From contig CM068831.1 of NCBI GenBank assembly GCA_028554795.2, forward strand, positions 65,190,982-65,254,981: a stretch of DNA of 64,000 bases. The letters run 5' to 3'. A model generated the notes under the pieces. That model searched no databases. It was not told where the DNA came from and saw nothing but the letters and a program-made list of their open reading frames with translations. A program made the translations under genes and the position numbers. This stretch comes from Sinohyriopsis cumingii. Lineage: Eukaryota; Mollusca; Bivalvia; Unionida; Unionidae. This document shows, in pieces, positions 1 through 11,727 of this stretch. How positions within the stretch are numbered: the first letter of the stretch is position 1; the number at the start of each line of letters is the position of its first letter.

Positions 1-785
1 TTGGGGTGTACATCATGAATAGAAGGCATGTTACCTAATACATTGTGGTATACATCATGACTCGAAGGTATGTTTCCTGATACATTGGGGTGTACATCAC
101 TAGAAGGTATGTTACCTGATAAATTGGGGTGTACTTCATGACTAGAAGGTATGTTACCTAATACATTGAGGTGTACATCATCACAAGCAGGTATGTTACC
201 TGATACATTGGGGTGTACATCATCACTAGACTAGAAGGTGCGTTACGCACTACATTGTGGTGTACATTATCACTAGAAGGTGTGCTGTGCACTACATTGT
301 GGTGTACATTATCACTAGAAGGTGTGCTATTCACTACATTGTGGTGTACATTATCACTAGAAGATGTGTTATGCACTACATTGTGGTGTACATTATCACT
401 AGAAGCTATGTTACATACTACATTGGGGTGTACATTATCACTAGAAGGCATGTTAAATGCCACATTGGAGTGTACGTCATCGCTAGAAAGCATGTTTATA
501 CCTTGGGGTGTACATCTTCACTAGAAGGTGTGTTACATAATTCATTGGGGTTTACATCATCTTTTGAAGGCATGTTACAAACTGCATCTGGGTTTATGTC
601 ATCTCATGAAGGCATGTTACAAACTACATCTGGGTTTATGTCATATCATGAAGGCATGTTTCATACTACATCTGGGTTTATGTCATCTCATGAAGGCATG
701 TTACAAACTACATCTGGGTTTATGTCATCTCATGAAGGCATGTTACATACTACATTGGGGTGTACGTCATCACTATAAGGCATGT
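1..785. repeat. 42-bp minisatellite (about 18 copies, runs off the left edge)
   Basis: Units of 42 bp are built on tgtacatcatcactagaagg followed by tatgttacctgatacattgg. There are two subfamilies: about 1-555 (TGTACATYATCACTAGAAGG type) and about 556-780 (GGGTTTATGTCATCTCATGA type), the second more homogeneous. Because 42 is a multiple of 3, the array reads as 14-residue repeats in several frames on both strands, so the apparent proteins here are artefacts. The array probably lies in an intron of the BBX gene upstream of the exon at 1964. Confidence 0.9.
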
Positions 786-1543
786 TACATACCACATTGG
801 GGTTTACATAATACATTGATGGTGTTACATAATACACTGGGGGTCCTATCTTGAAGATCAAGGTCTCTAAACTGTAGTTTGAATTTTCCATTGTACTTTC
901 CTTTCCACTCTATAACTTTTAATCCATTTGAGATAACGGGATGAAAAATGATGCTCTTGCCACTAGACTGTGTGTCACATACCACATTCAGGTCCTATCT
1001 GTAAGGTCAAGGTGATGAATTGAGTTTTTCATCATGCTTCTGCTCTTTAACTTTAGAGCTAGATAAAATTCTCTATACTTGTACATCATCACTACAAGGT
1101 GTTTTGCATGCCACATTAGGGGTCATTGTTCTGTATTTTCCATCACTGTTTCCCTTCAGGTATATAACATTGAAGCCATTTGAGATATGTGACTATACAT
1201 CATCATTAGTAGTTTAGAAAAGTTAAATATTAAAGTAGCTTGGTTGGCCACACCTATTGATTGACAAAGAAAAAGTGTGTAAACTAGATCTAGTCTCCTT
1301 TGAATTTTACTTCATTAGGTTCATTTAGCAGGTTCAGTGGATCAACAAACAGAAGACTATTATGGAAAAAAATTGAAAAGGTCTTTTTTTTCCTAGGTTA
1401 TAGGGAGGAGGTTGAAGGGCTAACTTTGTATGTCAATGTACCTTGCTTGTACTTTGTAAATTAATGTTTTGCAATTAGTTCTTCTCGTTTTGCACACTGC
1501 ACAAATACACATGGAGGGGAGATACATCTTAATACTATACTTT
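786..1543. other. Intronic stretch, decayed internal duplication
   Basis: No gene is seen. Two diverged copies of a roughly 260-bp segment can be followed (near 840-990 and 1000-1200): both carry 'ggtcctatc'/'aaggtcaaggt', a 'taactttta/tagagc' stretch and 'ccatttgagata'. Scattered 42-bp-type words such as tacatcatcactacaaggtg show that the minisatellite family decays into this region. Confidence 0.5.
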
Positions 1544-1648
1544 AGTATCACTATAAACTGTCACACTGCAGATATTGTAGTGATATCACTGAAAAATTGT
1601 TAAAGCTACGTTAAATTCCAAAATCACACACATGCACGCACACACAGG
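1544..1648 (+). mobile_element. SINE-1, 5'-truncated copy
   Basis: It matches only the 3' part of the SINE-1 family: tatcactataaactg, then cagatattgtagtgatat, then tgaaaaattgttaaagctac, ending in a CACA-type tail. The tRNA-like head is absent. Confidence 0.75.
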
Positions 1649-1963
1649 AGGGCAAAAGGATAAGGGTTAAGTTTATAGGGTGAACTGTTTTGTGGCATTT
1701 TGGGTAATTGTTAAAAGTTGTATGTAGTTCTATATCTTTGTTTCCATTGAAACATTTTATCAGATTTGGTACACCCATTTCACAGAAGAAATGAAACATT
1801 CCTAACAGTCAGGTGATCAGAAGGTCGAATGTCTGGGTCACATGGGTTGTTAGGTACTAAGACCATGGTGACAGTATTACAGTCAAGACAATAAATTTAT
1901 TTTCACTATTAACTGAATTGTAAGGCAGTCATTTCTGATTTCTCTTTCTGCATTTTCTTCCAG

Positions 1964-2976
1964 ATGTGTAGCAGTGAGTTAGGGCACAACAAGAAAGGGG
2001 TACTTCCAAAGTCTAAAACAGTTACCACCAAGTCAAAATGTACTGCTCTGGGATTTGAGAGCAAGAAATTGGTAAGCCAATCCCCAGGCAAGAATACTCT
2101 ACTCCACGAGGCACTGAAGGAGACTGCATGTAAAATTGCTTCTCCTGGGGAGGTCCAGGCTGTCCAAAACAACAGTACAGGAGCTAATGTAAGCATAGAA
2201 AAGTGTAAAAAGTTTGACTTTATTCAGCCAGCCATGGTGGACAGTAATCATGACAGGAAACCACAGGAAGAGGAATCTGCAATTGTTACATGTGGAAAAA
2301 TAGTGGTTAATCACATCATTGACAAACTTTTCTCCTCTGACCTGGCACAAAACTCTCGAGGTGATCTGACCAAAGTGAAAGAAAAATACAAAATGAAGGA
2401 AAAGACAGGCAGGCAGATCTTACCATGTGCAGATACAAAGCCTCCTGAAGCTCTAGTTAGGACAAATGATTTGTGGTGCAAGAAAGGTAGAGATGGTGGC
2501 CTCAGTTCTTCCAAAAAAGAGACAGTCAGTGAAGAAAAAGAAGTTGCCATAGTATCTTTTGCCAGCTCTCCTGTCACTGGGGTAAAGGATGAAGTTATGG
2601 ACCTATCAGTTTGTAAGAAGCAAAAGGAACCAGCTGTTGAAAAGTTGAAGGAGCTGACTCATTTGAAAGTGGAGGATAAAGGAAAGGAAGATCATGTGGC
2701 TGATAGAAGTAAGGTAAAAGATAGAAGTGAAGAAAAAATGGAAGAGATCAAGCATGACACAAGTATAGAAAAGACCCCCAAGAAAAGACCACAGTCTCCA
2801 GAACCACGAGAAGTGGATAATACAAATGACGAAGGAGACGATTACCTGCCAGTCAGGAAGTCACGGCGGAGGAATCGTGGTCAGAGATATCAGGAGCTGA
2901 TCAATGAGGGAATCATCCAGCCATCCAAAGAACGTCTTGCTGCTATGCTTTCCAAGCATATTCACAGTGAGGAAAG
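1964..2976 (+). CDS. BBX: BBX orthologue, internal coding exon A (337 codons)
   Basis: This is a large internal exon of a probable BBX (HMG box-containing protein 2, bobby sox) nuclear regulator. A strong acceptor (tctttctgcattttcttccag) ends at 1963 and the donor GAAAG|GTAAAC follows 2976. The frame is open throughout and ends with two bases of a split codon. The product is lysine/glutamate rich and probably disordered; its last 50 residues carry a conserved-looking block, SRRRNRGQRYQELINEGIIQ, which resembles the YKTLVSEG-type block of vertebrate BBX as I recall it. A VMDLS motif (about residues 211-215 of this exon) resembles a CtBP-binding PxDLS motif, and VKDE and LKVE fit the sumoylation consensus psi-K-x-E. 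The exon opens with ATG, but since the HMG box is missing the ATG is probably internal and the true start lies left of the window. Confidence 0.85.
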
Positions 2977-3487
2977 GTAAACTGAAGAAATTCTACACTT
3001 TAGATCGGGTGATATCTGTTGTCAACACTTAAACTCGTTTTATCTGACAATGTTATTTAACTTCACATGAGGATGCATCATGAAGAGTGCAACTTATACA
3101 GACTAAAAATATGTCACTGTGACTTATATTTCTTATTCCAGTGATTTGCATTGTTTTGAGTGATTTTACATTGTTTTTGTGTTGAACGTAAATTTGCAAA
3201 CACTGTTGTCTGCAGAGTTTGGTGACTTTATATTTGAAGTAAGTAGAATATGTTTGAGGATGTTCACATTGGCATGATGGTACAGGAGAACTTCATCATA
3301 ATATAGTTGGATACAATCACAGAAACATAATTTATGTCACACAATTCCTGTATTGAATACATTATCCAATCACATTAATGTTAGTTAGAATAGGTAATGG
3401 GAGAAGTGTATAAATATCCATCTTCTATCTTGGTCACCCTTTGGAACACAATATGGGTCATTGTGTAAAGGTTGTTACAATTCTAAT

Positions 3488-3870
3488 TCTTAAACTATGT
3501 AACAGAAATAAGTGAAAACAACAAGTTTAGTAAAATGAACAAATAATTTATTTTTCTAAAGTTACAAAGTGAAAAATTAAGAGACACTTTCAGTATTGTG
3601 AATTAAATCCTAAATGATCTTAAATTTCCTGTCACACGTCCAAAAGCATGGACTGTTCTGAATGAAGTCCATTAGTTTTGAATGTCCTGATGTACCACAA
3701 TAATATAATCCAGAATGTCTTTCACGTGAGTTCTCAGTAATCCCAAAGTAGTGTTTTAGCCCAAAGTGTCAATGAGAACTTTGAAATTCCAATGAACATT
3801 TTAAATAAATGGTTTATCTCAAATTATATCTGAACACAACTGCAAACTCTGATTCCCAGAGCCTGATACG
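3488..3870 (+). repeat. Dispersed repeat family R1, copy 1
   Basis: The segment with 'ttaaactatgtaacagaa', 'taatttatttttctaaagttacaaagtgaaa', 'gaattaaatcctaaat' and 'acgtccaaaag' recurs at about 12878-13090 and, split by an insertion, at 43727-43832 plus 44760-44965. No coding potential or clear terminal repeats are visible; the element class is unknown. Confidence 0.65.
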
Positions 3871-4410
3871 AAAAAGGAATGAATAATTGTTTACCAAACC
3901 TTAATATATACAAATACCAACTTGACCTACGATGCAGTAGATGTTCTGGAAAACCAAACATTTCCAATGGAAAATTCCAACTCTTGAATTCAGATTCTAG
4001 TAAATGGCTTGTTTATTACTTAAATCATGACAAAAGTCAGGTAGGGAAAAAAAACTTAAGTTACAAACATTGCAAAAGTCTTTATCCACAACCCTCAGTC
4101 ACAGCCATAAATGAAGTACAGAATGTAAATAAAATGTGCATGACAAGGTGCTTGCCTTCATATTAGAGGCAGCAAAACCATGAGACTAGTGACATGACTG
4201 TGACTACCTAGAAGACTGGAATAAAGATTAAGGAGGAAAGTACAAAGGACAGATTAACAGCAAATGCTGTGAAAGCTCTGAACTAATGCTCATGACAAGG
4301 TTGTGCTTGACTTGACAAGGTCAACTGGGCAACTGCCACCAAACCTACCAGACTCCTGTATCTTATTTTGAGGCTAAATTGCTGATAGAAGCTAGAGAAA
4401 GTAGACTATG

Positions 4411-4886
4411 CTTGTCAGTTATTAGTCTGTGACCCTAATAATGACTTATAAGTTATTAGTATGTGGCCCTAATAATGAATGGTCAGTTATCAGTCTATGG
4501 CCCTAATAATGACTTGTCAGTTATTAGTATGTGTCCCTAATAATGACTTGTCAGTTATCAGTCTATGGCCTTAATAATGACTTGTCAGTTATCAGTCTAT
4601 GGCCTTAATAATGACTTGTCAGTTATTAGTCTATGGCCTTAATAATGACTTGTCAGTTATCAGTCTATGGCCCTAATAATGAATGGTCAGTTATCAGCCT
4701 ATGGCCCTAATAATGAATGGTCAGGTATCAGTCTATGGCCATAATAATGAATGGTCAGTTATCAGTCTATGGCCATAATAACGAATGGTCAGTTATCAGT
4801 CTATGGCCATAATAATGAATGGTCAGTTATCAGTCAATGGCCCTAATATTGAATGGTTAGTTATCAGTCTATGGCCTTAATAATGA
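4411..4886 (+). repeat. 34-bp tandem repeat, 14 copies
   Basis: Fourteen head-to-tail units of exactly 34 bp follow the pattern cttgtcagttatcagtctat + ggccctaataatga. Units begin with either CTTG or ATGG; the ATGG type is clustered in the last six units, so the array grew by local block duplication. It is intronic. Confidence 0.95.
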
Positions 4887-6229
4887 CTTGAATTGAACAG
4901 TTCATTTCATGAGACACCTGAACTGATTGGGCAGTAATTAGCTATAATGTCACAGCCCTGTCATGGCTGAGGCTATGATCTGATCATATACCTTACAATG
5001 GAGCAAATAAAACTATGCCAAAATGAAGGCTGTAGTTAAAGTCTACTACCTAAGTAGAGTTATGTTTTTCTGTAAGTTGGGCTAATGTTAAAGTTATCAG
5101 GTAAATTATATTGGCATGTTTATGCTAACCATACCTTGTCCACCATGATAGATAGCACCCGATTCTCATGGTAATTTGTTTTCAAAATAAGGCTTCAAAA
5201 TGAGGCTATACTAGTATGGGGCAATTTAAATGAAAAAATCAAATAAAGAAGTTAAGCAGTGTTTCACATGTATTTCTACAAAAAATACAATGCTGGTAAT
5301 AAATGAGAGGAATATTTAATTTTATTTTAGTATGTATGAGGAAAATGTTTAAAAAAAATTTTACTTGGCTGAAAAAGTGTCTGGTGTGAATCACACCCAG
5401 CTGCTCCATTGATACAAATAGGCTTCTGCTACTACCTTGCTTTTCCTATTCCACTAGAGTTTTTTCCTGGCCCCAAACTAAATGTTTTCAGTTCTTTTTG
5501 GGAAGTATTTGAGAATCTCACCTCATTCAGAAGGTCTAGTGGTGAAAGAGAGGAAATATTTGCTTTCTCATTATATGCTTTCTGAATGGCCAAAAATCCT
5601 TGGACTAGCAGCCACCTCGCTCAGTATTAATAGGTTAGTGAGTATGTAATTGATGCATTCTGTTTGTGGGTGGGGGAAGTGAGCTAAACTGATACAGTTT
5701 TTAAAAAAACTCAACCATGATGAAAGAAATTCTGGGAAAGAGAGATCTGAATTTATTCCATTCAATAGAAAACCCAGCTTCACTTACTGGGATATTGTCA
5801 GCAAGATCAGAGAATCATTGTCTTTTACTAGAGGCTTGAGGAGGAGCGAATGGGCTTCCTTTCCCCTTTGCAAAACTTGCAGTCACTGTAAAAACTGTTG
5901 CCATCTCAAATGCTGTTTTGAACTGCATTTTTCGCAACTTTGCAATTCAACTTTTTGACTTCTAAACACACTCACTTCCTGCTTTCCCCACTAGTCTAAA
6001 GATTGCAAGTGAAGCCAGTGAAGTAAAGATGAGGTCACTACTGTATTTCTCACCAACTTTGAAATTGATTGAAACACTTGACAATCAATTTTATACAAAG
6101 TGAGGCAGATTTCCAGATTGGGAACTTCTACAAGGATTTGTTTGTGTGTGTGCACACATGCATGCATGTGCAATGCCATGGCCATCAGTCGATTGGCATG
6201 GGTTTTAGACCTAAGGTCACATACATGTT

Positions 6230-6398
6230 TAAATACATACATACATACATACATACATGCATACATACATGCATGCATGCATGCATACACACACACACAC
6301 ACACACATACATACATACATACATACATAGATACATACATACATTCATACATACATACATACATACATACAAATACATGCATTCATGCATACATACAT
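6230..6398. repeat. CATA/CATG/CA microsatellite
   Basis: A compound tetranucleotide tract of atac/catg and a (CA)n core. The several apparent ORFs across it are low-complexity artefacts. Confidence 0.95.
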
Positions 6399-6461
6399 AT
6401 CTGTCCATTTAGTACGTAAAAATAATCAATATTTTTTATTTGTTTAAATACCAAGTTTGAC

Positions 6462-6780
6462 CACTCCAATGGCCTAGTGGTTAGAGCGTCCCGCCTCTGA
6501 TGTGGGAGGTCATGGGTTTGATCCCCGGCCAAGTCATACCAAAGACTTATAAAAATCATACTAACAGCTACCTCACTTTGCGCTCAGCATTAAGAAGCTA
6601 GTGTTGGGACTGGTCAGCCTGGTGTCAGGATAATGTGACTGGGTGGGACATCGTGCTACATGTCTGCGGCATGATGCCCCAGTGCTAGATATCACTATAA
6701 ACTGCCACACTTCAGACATCATATGATATGACTGAAAAATTGTTATAACTACGTTAAAAATCAAAATCACACACACACAT
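6462..6780 (+). mobile_element. SINE-1, near full-length copy
   Basis: The tRNA-like head has an A box (tggcctagtggttagagcg) and a B box (gggtttgatcccc). Next come a family-specific body (gtcataccaaagacttataa, ctggtgtcaggataatgtga, agatatcactataaactgcc) and a CA-repeat tail. No protein is encoded; such elements depend on LINE machinery. It lies in the BBX intron in sense orientation. Confidence 0.9.
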
Positions 6781-7089
6781 ATGCCAAGTTTGAAAGATAA
6801 ACCTGTATAAACAAATCACCCATGTATTAAAGTCAGATTGGCTTTCTCCCAAATGTGGTCACTATTGATAGGTTTGACTATATGCAGTCCTAGTAGGAAA
6901 ATACATTTGATATTTGACATTGTATTATGATCACTGAATCACAGTTTTAGGGTGAGAGTGAGAATTGAGGTGGATACAGAAGTGGGAGGTGATATGCTTT
7001 AAAAAAGTGAAACCTGTCACAAAATGCTGTCCATTTTGTCAACAAGGAGTGGTCTTTTAAGTACAGGTATTGTGACAAGACACAGAACG

Positions 7090-7320
7090 TAAAATGCAGT
7101 GTATACTTGCTGATAAGTTGAATCTAATGTCAAGCTGCACAGACCCAGATCTGCTGGTGTATGGGCAGTTCAAGGTCTGTGCAGTTTGTTATGAATAATC
7201 AGTAGAATAAACAACATAGACTCTGATCTGCAGGCGCATTATTTTTATGTTTATGGCAGATTAGGATCTTTGTTGATTACAGACTGACTCGACATATAAG
7301 CAAGTCTACATGGTAGGTCT
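7090..7320 (+). mobile_element. MITE-like element with inverted ends (family M1)
   Basis: The left end (tatacttgctgataagttga) is an imperfect inverted match to the right end (cgacatataagcaagtctac). The interior (aatcagtagaataaa, ctctgatctgcag, tggcagattaggatct) recurs at 56650-56830. The sequence supports a small non-autonomous DNA element; the boundaries are approximate. Confidence 0.5.
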
Positions 7321-7450
7321 AGTGAACCCTCCTGTAAGTCGTGAGAGGTGATTAATGGAGGAAATCCTTCTACCCTGGGATGCATTCCTTAAATATGATC
7401 CAGCTGAGATGGAGTATTCTTTTTATCGTTACTTCTGTTATCTTTTACAG

Positions 7451-7588
7451 TGAGGAAGAGGATTTCCAGAGTATAGATGCCCACATCTTGCCAGAAACAG
7501 CAATCAGAAGAATCAGAAAGCGAACAGCATCCGAGTCTGACAAAGTCAAGCTCACAACTGGGGAGGATGGAAAACGCTACAAGACTGG
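7451..7588 (+). CDS. BBX: BBX coding exon B (46 codons, probable GC-AG donor)
   Basis: The exon follows acceptor gttatcttttacag and completes the split codon of exon A (AG+T = Ser), giving S-EEEDFQSIDAHILPE and then a basic RRIRKR stretch. No good GT donor in the needed phase exists. The site CTGG|GCAAGT at 7588/7589 matches the rare GC-donor consensus and leaves two bases (GG) that join the T of the next exon as Gly, so frame is kept. The exon is 138 bp and symmetric (phase 2 at both ends), so skipping it would not shift frame. Its D-F-x-n-I-L-P...RKR pattern is echoed by the next exon. Exon identity rests on phase and splice logic; the donor choice is inference. Confidence 0.65.
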
Positions 7589-8842
7589 GCAAGTCTTCTA
7601 TATGGACTTCTATGTTGTCAGGGATTTTAAAGAGTATTATTTATGGACTGCATACATGCCAACCATTACACTTTTGGTGTAATTCTTAACGCTTTTCTTC
7701 ACTGAATTATGCCTTTCACGTAAATGTATTTGGATAACTCGTTTTTGGTATATCCCCCTCCCCAAAATATTAATATTTGTTTTCTCATTTTTATTAACAT
7801 ACCATTAATCCCACAGACTGTATTGTAGAAGAGATGGCATCGATGTAACTACGACATAAGAGTATGTTTGTCCATAGACTTGCATGCACTTTCCTAACAG
7901 TATTATGTTCTATTTATAGTAGCTGCCCTATTTCCAAGAAACAACTTAAAAACTTTTGACCTCGATTTCTTTTTATAGCAGCTGTATGGCTTAATTAGTA
8001 GAGAACAGACTGGTTTTCTAACTTGTAATCTTTGCTCGCAGATTCTTTGTTCTAATTCATATCTGGCACAGAACCAGTCTGTAGCTATTTGTCTCTAAAA
8101 GTCAAGTCAGATTTATTCTAGTCAATGCGTGTGTTAGAACAAAAATGTTTTTCAAATAATTTGACAGTTGGATTAGAAAAAGACAGAAAACCAATTCAGA
8201 GATGAATACATGAATTACACAATACAGTGTTCCATTCTATGGTTGCTTCATGCCCCTTACAGGCTGTGTGGAATTTATTTTAATATTGGTCATGGTGGTA
8301 AAACAGAAACCTTGAATTAGCTTGTTTTACTAACGCCAAAACTAAGGAAACTTTTTTAACAGCAGAACTAAATTGTGGACATGAATTTTATAAATGCAAA
8401 GGCATTATATACTGACTTCTTAATAGAACACAGACTTCCCCTAGCGGTAGAAGACTGCATTGGTCCTTTGTTCAAATGGATGTTTTCTGATTCCAAAATT
8501 GCAGAAAATATGCATGTGTAAGAACAAAATCATGTAATATTATTAGGTGTTTAGCAGAAGATTGGACGTTTAGTATTGCAACAGACAGGAGTAGTGATTA
8601 TGATGACAAAAAGTTGTAACCAGTCTGTGTAAGAGACTTTGACAGTGAAAAGGACAAAGGCAGAGTGCTCTTCTTTCATTACCAGAATTAACAGTAGATT
8701 CCAGTGGAGAAAACATTTTCTTATTTGCTTGATAATGCTTTCAATAAACATAGTTGGTAGAACTGTATGGGGTTTTCAGCTGATACTTCATCAGTGATGA
8801 CTGGAATTCATTAAAAAAAAGGTACATTCTGTATTTTGAAAA

Positions 8843-9283
8843 GTGTCTCCATCATTGTACATATCAGGTTGTCTTTGTCATATGATGTACCATGCTGCTG
8901 GAAAGGCTGCTGATAAATTAGAAGGAGAACTGAAGTATCAAGTTGGCACTCTACCTGACAGTGTACTTCATGCGGACAGAGTTGATTTTTTTCATCTTAT
9001 TTCACAGCTAAAAGACCCAGTGACTGGAAAATATAAATTTCCTCTTCTTTGTCAGGTTATGAAAGGAGTATTGGTTCTTTACGATCATAATGCTGACAGT
9101 GAGAGATTGTTCAGCATTGTTAACAAAAATACAACTGAATTCAGATCCAGGCTTTGTAACCCAGCACTTATTGCTCTACTGGTGTGCAAAACATTTATAG
9201 TCTCAGCTGGTACAAGTGTTTTGAAATGCAATATGAGAGTCTATTGTTTTTTAAAGCTCAGAGTGTTATATTCGAAAACTTGA
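8843..9283 (+). pseudogene. hAT-family transposase remnant (C-terminal part)
   Basis: A 146-codon open stretch reads GCLCHMMYHAAGKAADKLEG, then DSERLFSIVNKNTTEFRSRL and LIALLVCK. These resemble two blocks of hAT transposases: the CxxH region before the catalytic end and the C-terminal dimerisation segment, where SxxERxFS is the family signature. The sequence between them is much shorter than in intact hAT proteins, and no N-terminal BED finger or other catalytic part is seen upstream, so this is a deleted fragment inside the BBX intron. No terminal repeats were located. Domestication cannot be excluded but nothing here supports it. Confidence 0.65.
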
Positions 9284-11727
9284 AGCAATAATTAATGTTA
9301 AGAGTTCAGAGGGATAAATAAATCATTGTATACATATGCTCATTGAATTTTTATCATGTTATATATGGATTACTCTTTTTCTGCTCAGATTACTCTTTTT
9401 GTCCACTCGGATTACACTTTTTCCTTGCCAGGTTTGGCATGTATGGGACTGTAGATTTTGTCTCTTTCTGGGATGAAAGATAAAAGTCACTGTGACAGTT
9501 GAAAAAAAATGGTTTATATGCAATAACTAGTTAGATTTTGGAGTCTGCAGTCAAACCTGACCTAACTGCCATCTAACTGCCATCTTTACTCGTCTGTAGT
9601 CACTTGTTCAGAATAGCAATTCTGGTTCCCACCCCACCACCAATCAAATTTCCTATATAAATGCCCTGTATAAGACAGTCAATCTACCTTCTATGGACAG
9701 CTGCCAGGTGTTTCTTAACCAAACAGTGGTTTCTCCCTGCCCGAAGTAGTCACAAGAGTGTATCTACATGGACCATTCAGTGTATGCAAAGTTAATTTTT
9801 GCTTCATACAGAAGTCATTGTTTAGATAAAGGAATGTCATGTGACTGTGCAGACATCTCTCACATGTACTTGTAACTCCAGTTACATTGACATTGTAACT
9901 CAAAGGTGTCAGTGTGCCAGATTCAAAAGCATGGTAGTTTTTACCATCAGGGTAGAAGCAAATTGTTTCCTGGACTATGGGAAAAGTAGTTGTGTCATAA
10001 CAGCAGATCTAAAAGTCACCCCTTGTATCAGTGTTACAGTTATAGTTAGATATCTTAATGTACTTGCCTGTGAATTAAAGTTATCTCTGACAAAAAAAGT
10101 TCATTATTGAAATTAGATTTGACTTACATCTCAGTTCTTTAGAGTCATTGGTCATTCATTGATAATGTAATAGTAATAATAATAATAGCAATAACGATAG
10201 TCGGTACATGGTATTTATTCAGAACCAATTTGAAAAGGTGAACCTGTATACATCAGTCACCTGTATACAATGGCTAGCTTTTGCCTTATCCCATGAGTGG
10301 CAGCTAGTGGCTGTTTTGGCTGTACATAACGGACGTGGCTCAGACTTTGTGGATGGCTTGCAGTTCAAGCATGGAAACTATCCAATAATTATGATGTTAA
10401 AAGGTTAAAGGACATTCTAATAGCAGAATCGTGGTTTCTGTACAAAACTTTAGTTACCTACATAAAAACATGTTACTGGCATATAATGAGCTGTTAAAAT
10501 ATTTGTTGTGTATGATGCAATTTTGTCTGTAATCTGGATGGAAATTCATCAGTCTTTGGTGGGTACTTGTTGTTATCGTAACCATTTGCAATGTGTGTTT
10601 TATTTTTGGCTTCCTCCCCTAAGTTTGATGGGGATGGGTCAAAAGAACTAAAATTTCAATTACTGTAACATCTTCAAATAGTTTTGCACAATTCCTATGT
10701 AGTTATAGGTGAAATACATGTAACTGAATATAGGTTACATCTCCCATCTTCAAAGATTGAGTTTAAGGTATACAAGGGTAGTGTTTAAAATCATGCACTG
10801 TGGGAAATGCTTGGGAATCTATGATAGCAATCTGTTAAAATTATTAAATATCCTCTAAATGAACATAGGTGATAAATCTGTATTATTACTGCACTTCATG
10901 AAAATGAACAAAGATATCGTTTTCATCTGTAACTTTGTCATCGCTTCTGATGCCCACTTGGAGAATTTTAATGACACGTTTAGACTTGATATGAACTTGA
11001 TGTATTCATCCCTATGTAATATTATTGCTGGACACTCTTAAACATTTTTTTCTTTTTTCCTCTGGCCCATTTTTGGGGAAATTTAAATTGTCCCCCAAAA
11101 ATATGTATTTTGAGAAATCAGTTTATCATTAATTCTTCATGCACCCTCGTTGCAGGGTTTCATCGAAACTTGGTAGCTAGATATATGCTTGATGTTGTCG
11201 TGCAAATATTTTGTACTGTTTTCCTCTGGCCCATAAATAAGGTAATTTCTTGAAAAATTGTAGAAGAAAAAGGATTAATTGTAGAATTCAGTTGTCATTG
11301 CTTCTTTTTCCACTCCATTTGAAAGAATTTACTGAAACCTTGTGGACTACATACATGGTGTTATTGTTGATTCAGAACATAACTAGATTATTTATTCTTT
11401 TAAAACAACATATATTTTCAGACACAACATAAAAACCTGATCAGTATAATAATGATGCTGTGATTTCATTGGAAATAATTGCACAATTTATTTTCATCTT
11501 GGAGCAAACCTGTGCGTGCCAGGTTAGGAAATTTAAGTTCACTACAAACTTTGAAACATCCTAATGCATAATGAAAGCTATGAAACCAAGTTTTTAATTT
11601 ATCAAGTATGCCATTTACTTTGGTTCTTTGCCATCTTGGGTACATTTACGAATTATTAGGATAAACCACCCATTTTTTGTTCTGTTACTTAGTTTAAAAA
11701 CATATATGCATAATACTACTCTATGTT

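Larger units (their letters stand above)
2977..7450 (+). other. BBX: BBX intron (GT-AG, 4474 bp)
   Basis: The phase-2 intron has donor GTAAAC and acceptor ttatcttttacag. It holds a dispersed repeat (about 3488-3870), a 34-bp array (4411-4886), a CATA microsatellite, a SINE and a MITE-like element, each listed separately. Between 4890 and 6225 I see no gene and no recognisable repeat. Confidence 0.75.

Noticed and set aside
158-854. Apparent repeat proteins of 100-170 residues on both strands
   Set aside because: Same reason: a 42-bp minisatellite readable in several frames, without splice or start context.
1964-1966. ATG at 1964 as the true BBX start
   Set aside because: It sits immediately after a strong splice acceptor, and the family's N-terminal HMG box would be missing; more likely an internal Met.
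4411-4886. CRISPR array
   Set aside because: Head-to-tail 34-bp repeats without unique spacers, in animal intronic DNA.
5991-6419. Tyr/His/Thr- or Cys/Met/Val-rich open frames
   Set aside because: Translation of the CATA/CATG microsatellite.
7593-7682. GT donor at 7593, or continuation of exon B to the stop at 7680-7682
   Set aside because: GTCTTC is a poor donor and leaves phase 0, which does not match exon C. Read-through would end the protein before the conserved exon D.
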